Source of the DNA: Diplolepis rosae
Taxonomy: Eukaryota > Arthropoda > Insecta > Hymenoptera > Diplolepididae
DNA length: 64,000 nt
Direction of reading: 5' to 3'
Assembly: GCA_030998225.1 (NCBI GenBank)
Contig: JAPYXD010000717.1
Span: 310,001 to 374,000, forward strand
The position numbers and the translations under genes are program-made. The notes beneath the pieces are model-generated. The model saw only the letters and a program-made list of their open reading frames with translations. It had not been told where the DNA came from and made no database searches. This document shows positions 25,374 to 39,599 of this stretch, in pieces; position 1 is the stretch's first letter; the number at the start of each line of letters is the position of its first letter.

Positions 25374-26542
25374 GATAATATCTATCGTGAACTGTCATAA
25401 CAGTTCACAGGAACTGTCCACACGTATAGAAACAGACATAGACGGTGAATTCTCATATAAAGGATATAAGGTTTGAGAGCTTTTAATGTTACTAGTCATG
25501 ATGTTATATTCAGATTAATTACACTATAACATACTTGGAAACAAAAGCAAACGTAAAAATATCTTTGGTGGACTGTTATAATATTGCACATGAACTGTCC
25601 ACACGTATAGAAACAGACATAGACGGTGAATTCTCATATAAAAGAAGTAATGTTTTAGAGCTAATAATGTTACTAGTAATGATGTTTTATTCCGATTAAT
25701 TACTTTCTAAACTACTTAGAAACAAAATCACACGTGACCATATCCATTGTGCACGTCCGTAAACTTGCACAGCAACTGTCCCCCCACGTATAGAAACGGA
25801 CATGAACGAAGAATTCTTATATAAAAGAAATAAAGTTTTAGAGCTAATAATATTTCTAGTAATTATGTTTTATACTGATTAATTACATTTCAAATTGCTT
25901 AGAAACAAAATCAAAAGTGGAAATATCTATGGTGGACTGTTTTAAGATTGCACAAGAAATGTCCACACGTATAGAAACAGACATAGACGGTGAATTCTCA
26001 TATAAAATGAATAATGATTTTGATCTAATATTGTTACTAGTAATGATGTTTTATTCTGACTAATTAGTTTATAAACTACTTAGACCCAAAACCAAACGTA
26101 GAAATATCTATGGTGGGCTGTCATAAAACTTCACAGGAACTGTCCACACGTATAGAAACAGACGTAGACAGTGAATTCTCATATGAAATGAATAATGTTT
26201 TTGATCTAATATTGTTACTAGTAATGATGTTTTATTCCAATTAATTACATTATAATCTGCTTAGAAAAAAATTAAACGTGAAAATATCTATCTTGGACTG
26301 TCATAATAGTTCACAGGAACTGTCCGCACGTATAGAAACTGACGTAGACGGTGAATTCTCATATGAAATGAATAATGTTTTTGATCTAATATTGTTACTA
26401 GTAATGATGCTTTATTCAGATTAATTACATTATAAACTACATAGAAACAAAATCAAACGTGAAAATATCTATCGTGGACTCTCATAACATTGTACAGGAA
26501 CTGTCCACACGGATAGAAACAGACATAGACGGTGAATTCTCA

Positions 26543-29500
26543 TATAGAAGAAATAATGTTTTAGAGCTTATAATGTTACTAGTAATGATGCTTTATTCAG
26601 ATTAATTACATTATATACTACTTAGAAACAGAATCAAACATAAAATATCTATGGTGGATTGTCATAAAGTTGCACAGGAACTGTCCACACGTATAGAAAC
26701 AGACATAGACAGTGAATTCTCATATAAAAGAAGTAAAGTTTTAGAGCTAATAATGTTACTAGTAATGATGTTTTATTCAGATAAATTACATTTTAAACTA
26801 CTTAGAACCAAAATAAAACATAAAAATATCTATGGTGGACTGTCATAAAATTGCACAGGAACTGTCCACACGTATAGAAACAGACGTAGACAGTGAATTC
26901 TCATATAAAAGAAGTAAAGTATTAGAGCTAATAATGTTACTAGCAATGATGTTTTATTCTGACTAATTACTTTATAAATAGGTAGAACCAAAACCAAACG
27001 TAGAAATATCTATGGTGGGCTGCCATAAAATTTCACAGGAACTCTCCGCACGTATGGAAACAGACATAGAAGGTGAATTCTCATATAAAACAAATAAAAT
27101 TTCAGAGCTAATAATGTCACTAGTAATGATGTTTTATTCCGATTAATTACTAGATAAAATACTTAGAAACAAAATCACACGTGAACATATCCATTGTGCA
27201 CGTCCGTAAACTTGCACAACAACTGTCCCCCACGTATAGAAACGGACATGAACGAAGAATTCTTATATAAAATAAATAAAGTTTTAGAGCTAATAATATT
27301 TCTAGTAATTATGTTTTATTCAGATTAATTACATTTTAAACTACTTAGAACCAAAATAAAACATAAAAATATCTATGGTGGACTGTTATAAAATTGCACA
27401 GGAACTGTCCACACGGATAGAAACTGACATAGACGGTCAAATCTCAAATAAAAGAAATATTGTTTTAGAGCTGATAATGTTATTAGCAATGATGTTCTAT
27501 TCCGATTAATTACTTTATAAACTACTTAGAACCAAAACCAAACGTAGAAACATCTATGGTGGGCTGTCATAAAATTTCACAGGAACTGTCCACACGTATA
27601 GAAACAGACATAGACAGTGAATTCCCATATAAAAGAAGTAAAGTATTACAGCTCATAATGTTACTAGTAATGATGCTTTATTCAGATTAATTACATTATA
27701 TACTACTTAGAAACAGAATCAAACATAAAATATCTATGGTGGACTGTCATAAAATAGCACAGGAACTTTCCACACGTATAGAAACAGACATAGAAGGTGA
27801 ATTCTCATATAAAACAAATAAAATTTCAGAGATAAAAGTGTTACTAGCAATGATGTTTTATTCTACTAATTACTTTATAAACTACTTAGAAACAAAACCA
27901 AACGTACAAATATCTATGGTGGGCTGTCATAACATTGCACATGAACTCTCCACACGTATAGAAACTGACATAGATGGTGAATTCTCATATAAAATAAATA
28001 ATGTTTTAGAGCTAATAATGATACTAGCAATGATGTTTTATTGAGATTAATTACACTATAAACTACGTAGAAACAAAATCAAACGTGAAAATCTCTATCG
28101 TGGACTGTCATAATAGTTCACAGGAACTGTCCACACGGATAGAAACTGACATAGACGGTCAAATCTCATATAAAAGAAATAATGTTTTAGAGCTGATAAT
28201 GTTATTAGCAATGATGTTCTATTCCGATTAATTACTTTATAAACTACTTAGAACAAAAACCAAACGTAGAAATATCTATGGTGGGCTGTCACAAAATTTC
28301 ACAGGAACTGTCCACACGTATAGAAACAGACATAGACAGTGAATTCTCATATAAAAGAAGTAAAGTTTTAGAGCTAATAATGTTACTAGTAATGCTGCTT
28401 TATTCAGATTAATTACATTGTATACTACTTAGAAACAGAATCAAACATAAAATATCCACGGTGGACTGTCATAAAATTGCACAGGAATTGTCCACACGTA
28501 TAGAAACAGACATAGAAGGTGAATTCTCATATAAAACAAATATAATTTCAGAGATAATAGTGTTACTAGCAATAATGTTTTATTCTGACTAATTACTTTA
28601 TAAACTACTTAGAACCAAAATCAAACGTGAAAATATCTATCGTGGACTGTCATAACATTGCACGGGAACTGTCCACACGTATAGAAACAGACATAGACGG
28701 TGAATTCTCATATAAAAGAAATAATGTTTTAGAGCTAATAATGTTACTAGTAATGATGTTTTATTCCTATTAGTTATTTTATAAACTATTTAGAACCAAA
28801 ATCAAAATTAAAAATATCAATGGTGGGCAGTCATAACATTGCACAGGAACTGTCCACACGTATAGAAACAGACATAGACGGTGAATTCTCATATTGAAGA
28901 CATAATGTTTTAGAGCTAATAATGTTACTAGCAATGATGTTTTATTGAGATTAATTACACTATAAACTACGTAGAAACAAAATCAAACGTGAAAATCCTT
29001 ATCGTGGACTGTCATAATAGTTCACAGGAACTGTCCACACGGATAGAAACTGATATAGACTGTCAAATCTCATATAAAAGAAATAAAGTTTTAGAGCTGA
29101 TAATGTTACTAGCAATGATGTTTTATTGAGACTAATTACACTATAAACTACTTAGAAACAAAATCAAACGTGAAAATATCTATCGTGGACTGTCATAATA
29201 GTTCACAGGAGCTGTCCGCACGTATAGAAACTGACGTAGACGGTGAATTCTCATACAAAATGAATAATATTTTAGAGTTAATAATGTTACTAGTAATGAT
29301 GTTTCATTCAGATTAATTACATCTTAAACTACTTAGAACCAAAATAAAACATAAAAATATCTATGGTGGACTGTCATAAAATTGAACAGGAACTGTCCAC
29401 ATGTATAGAAACAGACATAGACGGTGAATTCTCATATAAAATAAATAATGTTTTAGAGTTAATAATGTTACTAGCAATGATGTTTTATTGAGATTAATTA

Positions 29501-30340
29501 CACTATAAACTACTTAGAAACAAAATCAAACTTGAAAATATCTATGGTGGACTGTTATAAAATTGCACAGGAAATGTCCACACGTATAGAAACAGACATA
29601 AACGGTGAATTCTCATATAAAAGAAATAAGGTTTTAGAGCTAATAATGTTACTAACAATGATGTTTTATTCTGACTAATTACTTTATAAACTACTTAGAA
29701 CCAAAACCAAACGTAGAAATATCTATGGTGGGCTGTCATAAAACATCCCAGGAACTGTCCGCACGTATGGAAACAGACATAGAACGTGAATTCTCATATA
29801 AAAGAAATAAAGTTTTTGAGCTAATAATATTTCTAGTAATGATGTTTTATTCTGATTAATTACATTTCGAATTACTTAGAAACAAAATCAAAAGTAAAAA
29901 TATCTATGGTGGGCTGTCATAACATTGCACAGGAACTGTCCACACGTATAGAAACAGACATAGACGGTGAATTCTCATATAAAATAAATAATGTTTTAGA
30001 TCTAATATTGTTGCTAGTAGTGATGTTTTATTCCGATTAATTACATTATAATCTACTTAGAAAAAAATTAAACGTGAACGTATTCAAGGTGTGCGTCCCT
30101 AAAATTGAACAGAAACTGTCCCCCTTCGCATAGAAACGGACATGGAAGAAGAATTCTTATATAAAAGAAATAAAGTTTTATATCTTATAATATTTCTAGT
30201 CATGATGTTTTGTTCCGATTAATTACATTTCAAAACAATTAGAAATAAAATCAAACGTAAAAATATCTATGGTGGACTGTTATGATATTGCACAGGAACT
30301 GTCCACACGTATGGAAAAGGACATAGAAGGGGAATTTTCA
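26543..30340 (+). repeat. 21-monomer higher-order repeat, copy 1 (3,798 bp)
   Basis: 'tatagaagaaataatg' begins at 26,543 and again at 30,341, 3,798 bp later, and the sequence between is repeated in order. The join at 30,341 is visible: the preceding unit has the 'ggaaaaggacatagaagg' type, which elsewhere continues as 'catattaaagaaataatg', but here switches to 'catatagaagaaataatg'. The copy includes the two-monomer open frame at 27,736 and the 'tataaataggtag' unit at 26,973. Confidence 0.85.
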
Positions 30341-33300
30341 TATAGAAGAAATAATGTTTTAGAGCTTATAATGTTACTAGTAATGATGCTTTATTCAGAT
30401 TAATTACATTATATACTACTTAGAAACAGAATCAAACATAAAATATCTATGGTGGATTGTCATAAAGTTGCACAGGAACTGTCCACACGTATAGAAACAG
30501 ACATAGACAGTGAATTCTCATATAAAAGAAGTAAAGTTTTAGAGCTAATAATGTTACTAGTAATGATGTTTTATTCAGATTAATTACATTTTAAACTACT
30601 TAGAACCAAAATAAAACATAAAAATATCTATGGTGGACTGTCATAAAATTGCACAGGAACTGTCCACACGTATAGAAACAGACGTAGACAGTGAATTCTC
30701 ATATAAAAGAAGTAAAGTATTAGAGCTAATAATGTTACTAGCAATGATGTTTTATTCTGACTAATTACTTTATAAATAGGTAGAACCAAAACCAAACGTA
30801 GAAATATCTATGGTGGGCTGCCATAAAATTTCACAGGAACTCTCCGCACGTATGGAAACAGACATAGAAGGTGAATTCTCATATAAAACAAATAAAATTT
30901 CAGAGCTAATAATGTCACTAGTAATGATGTTTTATTCCGATTAATTACTAGATAAAATACTTAGAAACAAAATCACACGTGAACATATCCATTGTGCACG
31001 TCCGTAAACTTGCACAGCAACTGTCCCCCACGTATAGAAACGGACATGAACGAAGAATTCTTATATAAAATAAATAAAGTTTTAGAGCTAATAATATTTC
31101 TAGTAATTATGTTTTATTCAGATTAATTACATTTTAAACTACTTAGAACCAAAATAAAACATAAAAATATCTATGGTGGACTGTTATAAAATTGCACAGG
31201 AACTGTCCACACGGATATAAACTGACATAGACGGTCAAATCTCATATAAAAGAAATAATGTTTTAGAGCTGATAATGTTATTAGCAATGATGTTCTATTC
31301 CGATTAATTACTTTATAAACTACTTAGAACCAAAACCAACCGTAGAAACATCTATGGTGGGCTGTCATAAAATTTCACAGGAACTGTAAACACGTATAGA
31401 AACAGACATAGACAGTGAATTCCCATATAAAAGAAGTAAAGTATTACAGCTAATAATGTTACTAGTAATGATGCTTTATTCAGATTAATTACATTATATA
31501 CTACTTAGAAACAGAATCAAACATAAAATATCTATGGTGGACTGTCATAAAATAGCACAGGAACTTTCCACACGTATAGAAACAGACATAGAAGGTGAAT
31601 TCTCATATAAAACAAATAAAATTTCAGAGATAAAAGTGTTACTAGCAATGATGTTTTATTCTACTAATTACTTTATAAACTACTTAGAAACAAAACCAAA
31701 CGTACAAATATCTATGGTGGGCTGTCATAACATTGCACATGAACTCTCCACACGTATAGAAACTGACATAGATGGTGAATTCTCATATAAAATAAATAAT
31801 GTTTTAGAGCTAATAATGATACTAGCAATGATGTTTTATTGAGATTAATTACACTATAAACTACGTAGAAACAAAATCAAACGTGAAAATCTCTATCGTG
31901 GACTGTCATAATAGTTCACAGGAACTGTCCACACGGATAGAAACTGACATAGACGGTCAAATCTCATATAAAAGAAATAATGTTTTAGAGCTGATAATGT
32001 TATTAGCAATGATGTTTCATTCCGATTAATTACTTTATAAACTACTTAGAACCAAAATCAAACGTGAAAATATCTATCGTGGACTGTCATAACATTGCAC
32101 AGTAACTGTCCACACTGATAGAAACTTACATAGATGGTGAAATCTCATATAAAATAAATAATTTTTTAGAGCTAATAATGTTACTAGTAATGATGTTTTA
32201 TTCCTATTAGTTATTTTATAAACTATTTAGAACCAAAATCAAAATTAAAAATATCAATGGTGGGATGTCATAAAATTTCACAGAAACTGTCCACACGTAT
32301 AGAAACAGACATAGACGGTGAATTTTCATATTGAAGAAATAATGTTTTAGAGCTAATAATGTTACTAGCAATGATGTTTTATTGAGATTCATTACACTAT
32401 AAACTACTTAGAAACAAAATCAAACGTGAAAATATCTATCGTGGACTGTCATAATAGTTCACAGGAGCTGTCCGCACGTATAGAAACTGACGTAGACGGT
32501 GAATTCTCATACAAAATGAATAATATTTTAGAGTTAATAATGTTACTAGTAATGATGTTTCATTCAGATTAATTACATCTTAAACTACTTAGAACCAAAA
32601 TAAAACATAAAAATATCTATGGTGGACTGTCATAAAATTGAACAGGAACTGTCCACATGTATAGAAACAGACATAGACGGTGAATTCTCATATAAAATAA
32701 ATAATGTTTTAGAGTTAATAATGTTACTAGCAATGATGTTTTAATGAGATTAATTACACTATAAACTACTTAGAAACAAAATCAAACTTGAAAATATCTA
32801 TGGTGGACTGTTATAAAATTGCACAGGAAATGTCCACACGTATAGAAACAGACATAAACGGTGAATTCTCATATAAAAGAAATAAGGTTTTAGAGCTAAT
32901 AATGTTACTAACAATGATGTTTTATTCTGACTAATTACTTTATAAACTACTTAGAACCAAAACCAAACGTAGAAATATCTATGGTGGGCTGTCATAAAAC
33001 ATCCCAGGAACTGTCCGCACGTATGGAAACAGACATAGAACGTGAATTCTCATATAAAAGAAATAAAGTTTTAGAGCTAATAATATTTCTAGTAATGATG
33101 TTTTATTCTGATTAATTACATTTCGAATTACTTAGAAACAAAATGAAAAGTAAAAATATCTATGGTGGGCTGTCATAACATTGCACAGGAACTGTCCACA
33201 CGTATAGAAACAGACATAGACGGTGAATTCTCATATGAAATGAATAATGTTTTTGATCTAATATTGTTACTAGTAATGATGTTTTATTCCCATTAATTAC

Positions 33301-33596
33301 ATTATAATCTACTTAGAAAAAAATTAAACGTGAACGTATTCAAGGTGTGCGTCCCTAAAATTGCACAGAAACTGTCCCCCTTCGTATAGAAACGGACATG
33401 GAAGAAGAATTCTTATATGAAAGAAATAAAGTTTTAGATCTTATGATATTTCTAGTCATGATGTTTTGTTCCGATTAATTACATTTCAAAACAATTAGAA
33501 ACAAAATCAAACGTAAAAATATCTATGGTGGACTGTTATGATATTGCACAGGAACTGTCCACACGTATGGAAAAGGACATAGAAGGTGAATTTTCA
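30341..33596 (+). repeat. Copy 2 of the 21-mer, three monomers shorter
   Basis: This follows copy 1 at an offset of 3,798 bp up to about 32,040, then at 3,256 bp from about 32,060 on (landmark 'aggagctgtccgcac' at 29,211 and 32,467), so three monomers were lost near 32,050. The seam is where 'tagaaccaaaatcaaacgtg' replaces 'tagaacaaaaaccaaacgtag'. The end reaches the unit equivalent to the seam at 30,340. Private changes include 'actgtaaacacg' at about 31,384 and 'ttttaatgag' at about 32,740. Confidence 0.8.
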
Positions 33597-36184
33597 TATT
33601 AAAAAATAATGTTTTAGAGCTAATAATGTTACTAGCAATGATGTTTTATTGAGGTTCATTACACTATACACTACTTAGAAACAAAATCAAACGTTAAAAT
33701 ATCTATCGTGGACTGTCATAACAGTTCACAGGAACTGTCCACACGTATAGAAACGGACATAGACGGTGAATTCTCATATAAAAGAAATAATGTTTGAGAG
33801 CTAATAATGTTACTAGTCATGATGTTTTATTCCGATTAATTACATTTCGAATTACTTAGAAACAAAATCAAACGTGAAAATATCTATGGTGGACTGTTAT
33901 AAGATTGCACAGGAAATGTCCACACGTATAGAAACAGACATAGACCGTGAATACTCATATAAAATAAATAATGTTTTAGATCTAATATTGTTGCTAGTAG
34001 TGATGTTTTATTCCGATTAATTACATTATAATCTACTTAGAAAAAAATTAAACGTGAACGTATTCAAGGTGTGCGTCCCTAAAATTGAACAGAAACTGTC
34101 CCCCTTCGTATAGAAACGGACATGGAAGAAGACTTCTTATATAAAAGAAATAAAGTTTTAGATCTTATAATATTTCTAGTCATGATGTTTTGTTCCGATT
34201 AATTACATTTCAAAACAATTAGAAACAAAATCAAACGTAAAAATATCTATGGTAGACTGTTATGATATTGCACAGGAACTGTCCACACGTATGGAAAAGG
34301 ACATAGAAGGTGAATTTTCATATTAAAGAAATAATGTTTTAGAGCTAATAATGTTACTAGCAATGATGTTTTATTGAGATTCATTAAACTATAAACTACT
34401 TAGAAACAAAATCAAACGAGATAATATCTATCGTGGACTGTCATAACAGTTCACAGGAACTGTCCACACGTATAGAAACAGACATAGACGGTGAATTCTC
34501 ATATAAAATAAATAATGTTTGAGAGCTATTAATTTTACTATTCATTATGTTATATTCAGATTAATTACACTATAACATACTTAGAACCAAAATCAAACGT
34601 GAAAATATCTATCGTGGACTGTCATAACATTGCACGGGAACTGTCCACACGTATAGAAACAGACATAGACGGTGAATTCTCATATAAAAGAAATAATGTT
34701 TTAGGGCTAATAATGTTACTAGTAATGATGTTTTATTCCGATTAATTACTTTATAAACTACTTAGAAACAAAATCACACGTGATCATATCCATTGTGCAC
34801 GTCCGTAAACTTGCACAGCAACTGTCCCCCCACGTATAGAAACGGACATGAACGAAGAATTCTTATATAAAAGAAATAAAGTTTTAGAGCTAATAATATT
34901 TCTAGTAATTATGTTTTATACTGATTAATTACATTTCAAATTGCTTAGAAACAAAATCAAAAGTGGAAATATCTATGGTGGACTGTTTTAAGATTGCACA
35001 AGAAATGTCCACACGTATAGAAACAGACATAGACGGTAAATGCTCATATAAAATGAATAATGTTTTTGATCTAATATTGTTACTAGTAATGATGTTTTAT
35101 TCTGACTAATTATTTTATAAACTACTTAGACCCAAAACCAAACGTAGAAATATCTATGGTGGGCTGTCATAAAACTTCACAGGAACTGTCCGCACGTATG
35201 GAAACAGACATAGATGGTGAATTCTCATATAAAAGAAATAAATTTTTAGAGCTAATAATATTTCTAGTAATGATGTTTTATTCTGATTAATTACATTTCG
35301 AATTACTTAGAAACAAAATGAAAAGTAAAAATATCTATGGTGGGCTGTCATAACATTGCACAGGAACTGTCCACACGTATAGAAACAGACATAGACGGTG
35401 AATTCTCATATGAAATGAATAATGTTTTTGATCTAATATTGTTACTAGTAATGATGTTTTATTCCAATTAATTACATTATAATCTACTTAATAAAAAATT
35501 AAACGTGAACGTATTCAAGGTGTGCGTCCCTAAAATTGCACAGAAACTGTCCCCCTTCGTATAGAAACGGACATGGAAGAAGAATTCTTATATGAAAGAA
35601 ATAAAGTTTTAGATCTTATGATATTTCTAGTCATGATGTTTTGTTCCGATTAATTACATTTCAAAACAATTAGAAACAAAATCAAACGTAAAAATATCTA
35701 TGGTGGACTGTTATGATATTGCACAGGAACTGTCCACACGTATGGAAAAGGACATAGAAGGTGAATTTTCATATTAAAGAAATAATGTTTTAGAGCTAAT
35801 AATGTTACTAGCAATGATGTTTTATTGAGGTTCATTACACTATACACTACTTAGAAACAAAATCAAACGTTAAAATATCTATCGTGGACTGTCATAACAG
35901 TTCACAGGAACTGTCCACACGTATAGAAACAGACATAGACGGTGAATTCTCATATAAAAGAAATAATGTTTGAGAGATAATAATGTTACTAGTCATGATG
36001 TTTTATTCCGATTAATTACATTTCGAATTACTTAGAAACAAAATCAAACGTGAAAATATCTATGGTGGACTGTTATAAGATTGCACAGGAAATGTCCACA
36101 CGTATAGAAACAGACATACACGGTGAATTCTCATATTAAAGAAATAATGTTTTAGAGCTAATAATGTTACTAGCAATGATGTTT
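33597..36184 (+). repeat. Patchwork between the long repeats
   Basis: Pieces of other blocks are joined here. About 33,120-33,950 recurs at about 35,296-36,120 (offset near 2,176, 12 monomers; shared 'cactatacactac'). About 34,740-35,200 matches 25,690-26,150 (offset 9,046, 50 monomers), and units near 33,960-34,250 match 29,980-30,240. No gene or foreign sequence was seen. Confidence 0.65.
35555..35573 (+). other. CENP-B-box-like motif (degenerate)
   Basis: The run cttcgtatagaaacgg followed by aca resembles the CENP-B box, whose conserved bases are TTCG, an inner A, and CGGG. TTCG and CGG are present, but the spacer is eight bases instead of seven and the last G is A. The best examples lie in the 'cccccttcg' monomer class: about 14,722, 33,380, 35,555 and 60,162; most other monomers keep only cgtatagaaacngac. 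Protein binding is not shown by the sequence, and the motif may be a coincidence. Confidence 0.3.
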
Positions 36185-39100
36185 TATACTGATTAATTAC
36201 ATTTCAAATTGCTTAGAAACAAAATCAAAAGTGGAAATATCTATGGTGGACTGTTTTAAGATTGCACAAGAAATGTCCACACGTATAGAAACAGCCATAG
36301 ACGGTGAATTCTCATATAAAATGAATAATGATTTTGATCTAATATTGTTACTAGTAATGATGTTTTATTCTGACTAATTAGTTTATAAACTACTTAGACC
36401 CAAAACCAAACGTAGAAATATCTATGGTGGGCTGTCATAAAACTTCACAGGAACTGTCCACACGTATAGAAACAGACATAGACGGTGAATTCTCATATGA
36501 AATGAATAATGTTTTTGATCTAATATTGTTACTAGTAATGATGTTTTATTCCAATTAATTACATTATAATCTGCTTAGAAAAAAATTAAACGTGAAAATA
36601 TCTATCTTGGACTGTCATAATAGTTCACAGGAACTGTCCGCACGTATAGAAACTGACGTAGACGGTGAATTCTCATATGAAATGAATAATGTTTTTGATC
36701 TAATATTGTTACTAGTAATGATGCTTTATTCAGATTAATTACATTATAAACTACATAGAAACAAAATCAAACGTGAAAATATCTATCGTGGACTGTCATA
36801 ACATTGTACAGGAACTGTCCACACGGATAGAAACAGACATAGACGGTGAATTCTCATATAGAAGAAATAATGTTTTAGAGCTTATAATGTTACTAGTAAT
36901 GATGCTTTATTCAGATTAATTACATTATATACTACTTAGAAACAGAATCAAACATAAAATATCTATGGTGGATTGTCATAAAGTTGCACAGGAACTGTCC
37001 ACACGTATAGAAACAGACATAGACAGTGAATTCTCATATAAAAGAAGTAAAGTTTTAGAGCTAATAATGTTACTAGTAATGATGTTTTATTCAGATTAAT
37101 TACATTTTAAACTACTTAGAACCAAAATAAAACATAAAAATATCTATGGTGGACTGTCATAAAATTGCACAGGAACTGTCCACACGTATAGAAACAGACG
37201 TAGACAGTGAATTCTCATATAAAAGAAGTAAAGTATTAGAGCTAATAATGTTACTAGCAATGATGTTTTATTCTGACTAATTACTTTATAAATAGGTAGA
37301 ACCAAAACCAAACGTAGAAATATCTATGGTGGGCTGCCATAAAATTTCACAGGAACTCTCCGCACGTATGGAAACAGACATAGAAGGTGAATTCTCATAT
37401 AAAACAAATAAAATTTCAGAGCTAATAATGTCACTAGTAATGATGTTTTATTCCGATTAATTACTAGATAAAATACTTAGAAACAAAATCACACGTGAAC
37501 ATATCCATTGTGCACGTCCGTAAACTTGCACAGCAACTGTCCCCCACGTATAGAAACGGACATGAACGAAGAATTCTTATATAAAATAAATAAAGTTTTA
37601 GAGCTAATAATATTTCTAGTAATTATGTTTTATTTAGATTAATTACATTTTAAACTACTTAGAACCAAAATAAAACATAAAAATATCTATGGTGGACTGT
37701 TATAAAATTGCACAGGAACTGTCCACACGGATAGAAACTGACATAGACGGTCAAATCTCAAATAAAAGAAATATTGTTTTAGAGCTGATAATGTTATTAG
37801 CAATGATGTTCTATTCCGATTAATTACTTTATAAACTACTTAGAACCAAAACCAAACGTAGAAACATCTATGGTGGGCTGTCATAAAATTTCACAGGAAC
37901 TGTAAACACGTATAGAAACAGACATAGACAGTGAATTCCCATATAAAAGAAGTAAAGTATTACAGCTCATAATGTTACTAGTAATGATGCTTTATTCAGA
38001 TTAATTACATTATATACTACTTAGAAACAGAATCAAACATAAAATATCTATGGTGGACTGTCATAAAATAGCACAGGAACTTTCCACACGTATAGAAACA
38101 GACATAGAAGGTGAATTCTCATATAAAACAAATAAAATTTCAGAGATAAAAGTGTTACTAGCAATGATGTTTTATTCTACTAATTACTTTATAAACTACT
38201 TAGAAACAAAACCAAACGTACAAATATCTATGGTGGGCTGTCATAACATTGCACATGAACTCTCCACACGTATAGAAACTGACATAGATGGTGAATTCTC
38301 ATATAAAATAAATAATGTTTTAGAGCTAATAATGATACTAGCAATGATGTTTTATTGAGATTAATTACACTATAAACTACGTAGAAACAAAATCAAACGT
38401 GAAAATCTCTATCGTGGACTGTCATAATAGTTCACAGGAACTGTCCACACGGATAGAAACTGACATAGACGGTCAAATCTCATATAAAAGAAATAATGTT
38501 TTAGAGCTGATAATGTTATTAGCAATGATGTTTCATTCCGATTAATTACTTTATAAACTACTTAGAACAAAAACCAAACGTAGAAATATCTATGGTGGGC
38601 TGTCATAAAATTTCACAGGAACTGTCCACACGTATAGAAACAGACATAGACAGTGAATTCTCATATAAAAGAAGTAAAGTTTTAGAGCTAATAATGTTAC
38701 TAGTAATGCTGCTTTATTCAGATTAATTACATTATATACTACTTAGAAACAGAATCAAACATAAAATATCCACGGTGGACTGTCATAAAATTGCACAGGA
38801 ACTGTCCACACGTATAGAAACAGACATAGAAGGTGAATTCTCATATAAAACAAATATAATTTCAGAGATAATAGTGTTACTAGCAATGATGTTTTATTCT
38901 GACTAATTACTTTATAAACTACTTAGAACCAAAATCAAACGTGAAAATATCTATCGTGGACTGTCATAACATTGCACAGGAACTGTCCACACTGATAGAA
39001 ACTGACATAGAGGGTGAAATCTCATATAAAATAAATAATTTTTTAGAGCTAATAATGTTACTAGTAATGATGTTTTATTCCTATTATTTATTTTATAAAC

Positions 39101-39599
39101 TACTTAGAACCAAAATCAAAATTAAAAATATCAATGGTGGGCTGTCATAACATTGCACAGGAACTGTCCACACGTATAGAAACAGACATAGACGGTGAAT
39201 TCTCATATTGAAGACATAATGTTTTAGAGCTAATAATGTTACTAGCAATGATGTTTTATTGAGATTAATTACACTATAAACTACTTAGAAACAAAATCAA
39301 ACGTGAAAATATCTATCGTGGACTGTCATAATAGTTCACAGGAGCTGTCCGCACGTATAGAAACTGACGTAGACGGTGAATTCTCATACAAAATGAATAA
39401 TATTTTAGAGTTAATAATGTTACTAGTAATGATGTTTCATTCAGATTAATTACATCTTAAACTACTTAGAACCAAAATAAAACATAAAAATATCTATGGT
39501 GGACTGTCATAAAATTGAACAGGAACTGTCCACATGTATAGAAACAGACATAGACGGTGAATTCTCATATAAAATAAATAATGTTTTAGAGTTAATAAT
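36185..39599 (+). repeat. Copy 3 of the long repeat (offset 10,314 from copy 1)
   Basis: From 'tatactgattaattac' at 36,185 this matches 25,871 onward at an offset of 10,314 bp (57 monomers), so it starts earlier than copies 1 and 2. It includes the 'taattagtttataaac' and 'gacccaaaacc' units, the 'tataaatagg' unit at 37,287 and the two-monomer open frame at 38,050. The next copy begins near 39,600, inside a unit where gttaataatg passes to 'ttactagcaatg'. Confidence 0.8.

Larger units (their letters stand above)
13051..26542 (+). repeat. Subarray II: mixed 180-181 bp monomers
   Basis: From about 13,060 the units shift to 'gtccacacgtatagaaac' and 'gacatagacggtgaattc', with lengths of 180-181 bp. 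The region mixes many variants rather than showing one dominant long repeat: a class with 'ccccccacgtatag' or 'cccccttcgtatag', a class with 'cacacccgtatag', and a class with agatct in place of agagct. Local amplifications include a 360-bp dimer at 20,101-21,180 and a spaced duplication around 15-17 kb. The 3' end is set where the 3,798-bp repeat of the next subarray begins. There is no gene in it. Confidence 0.7.
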
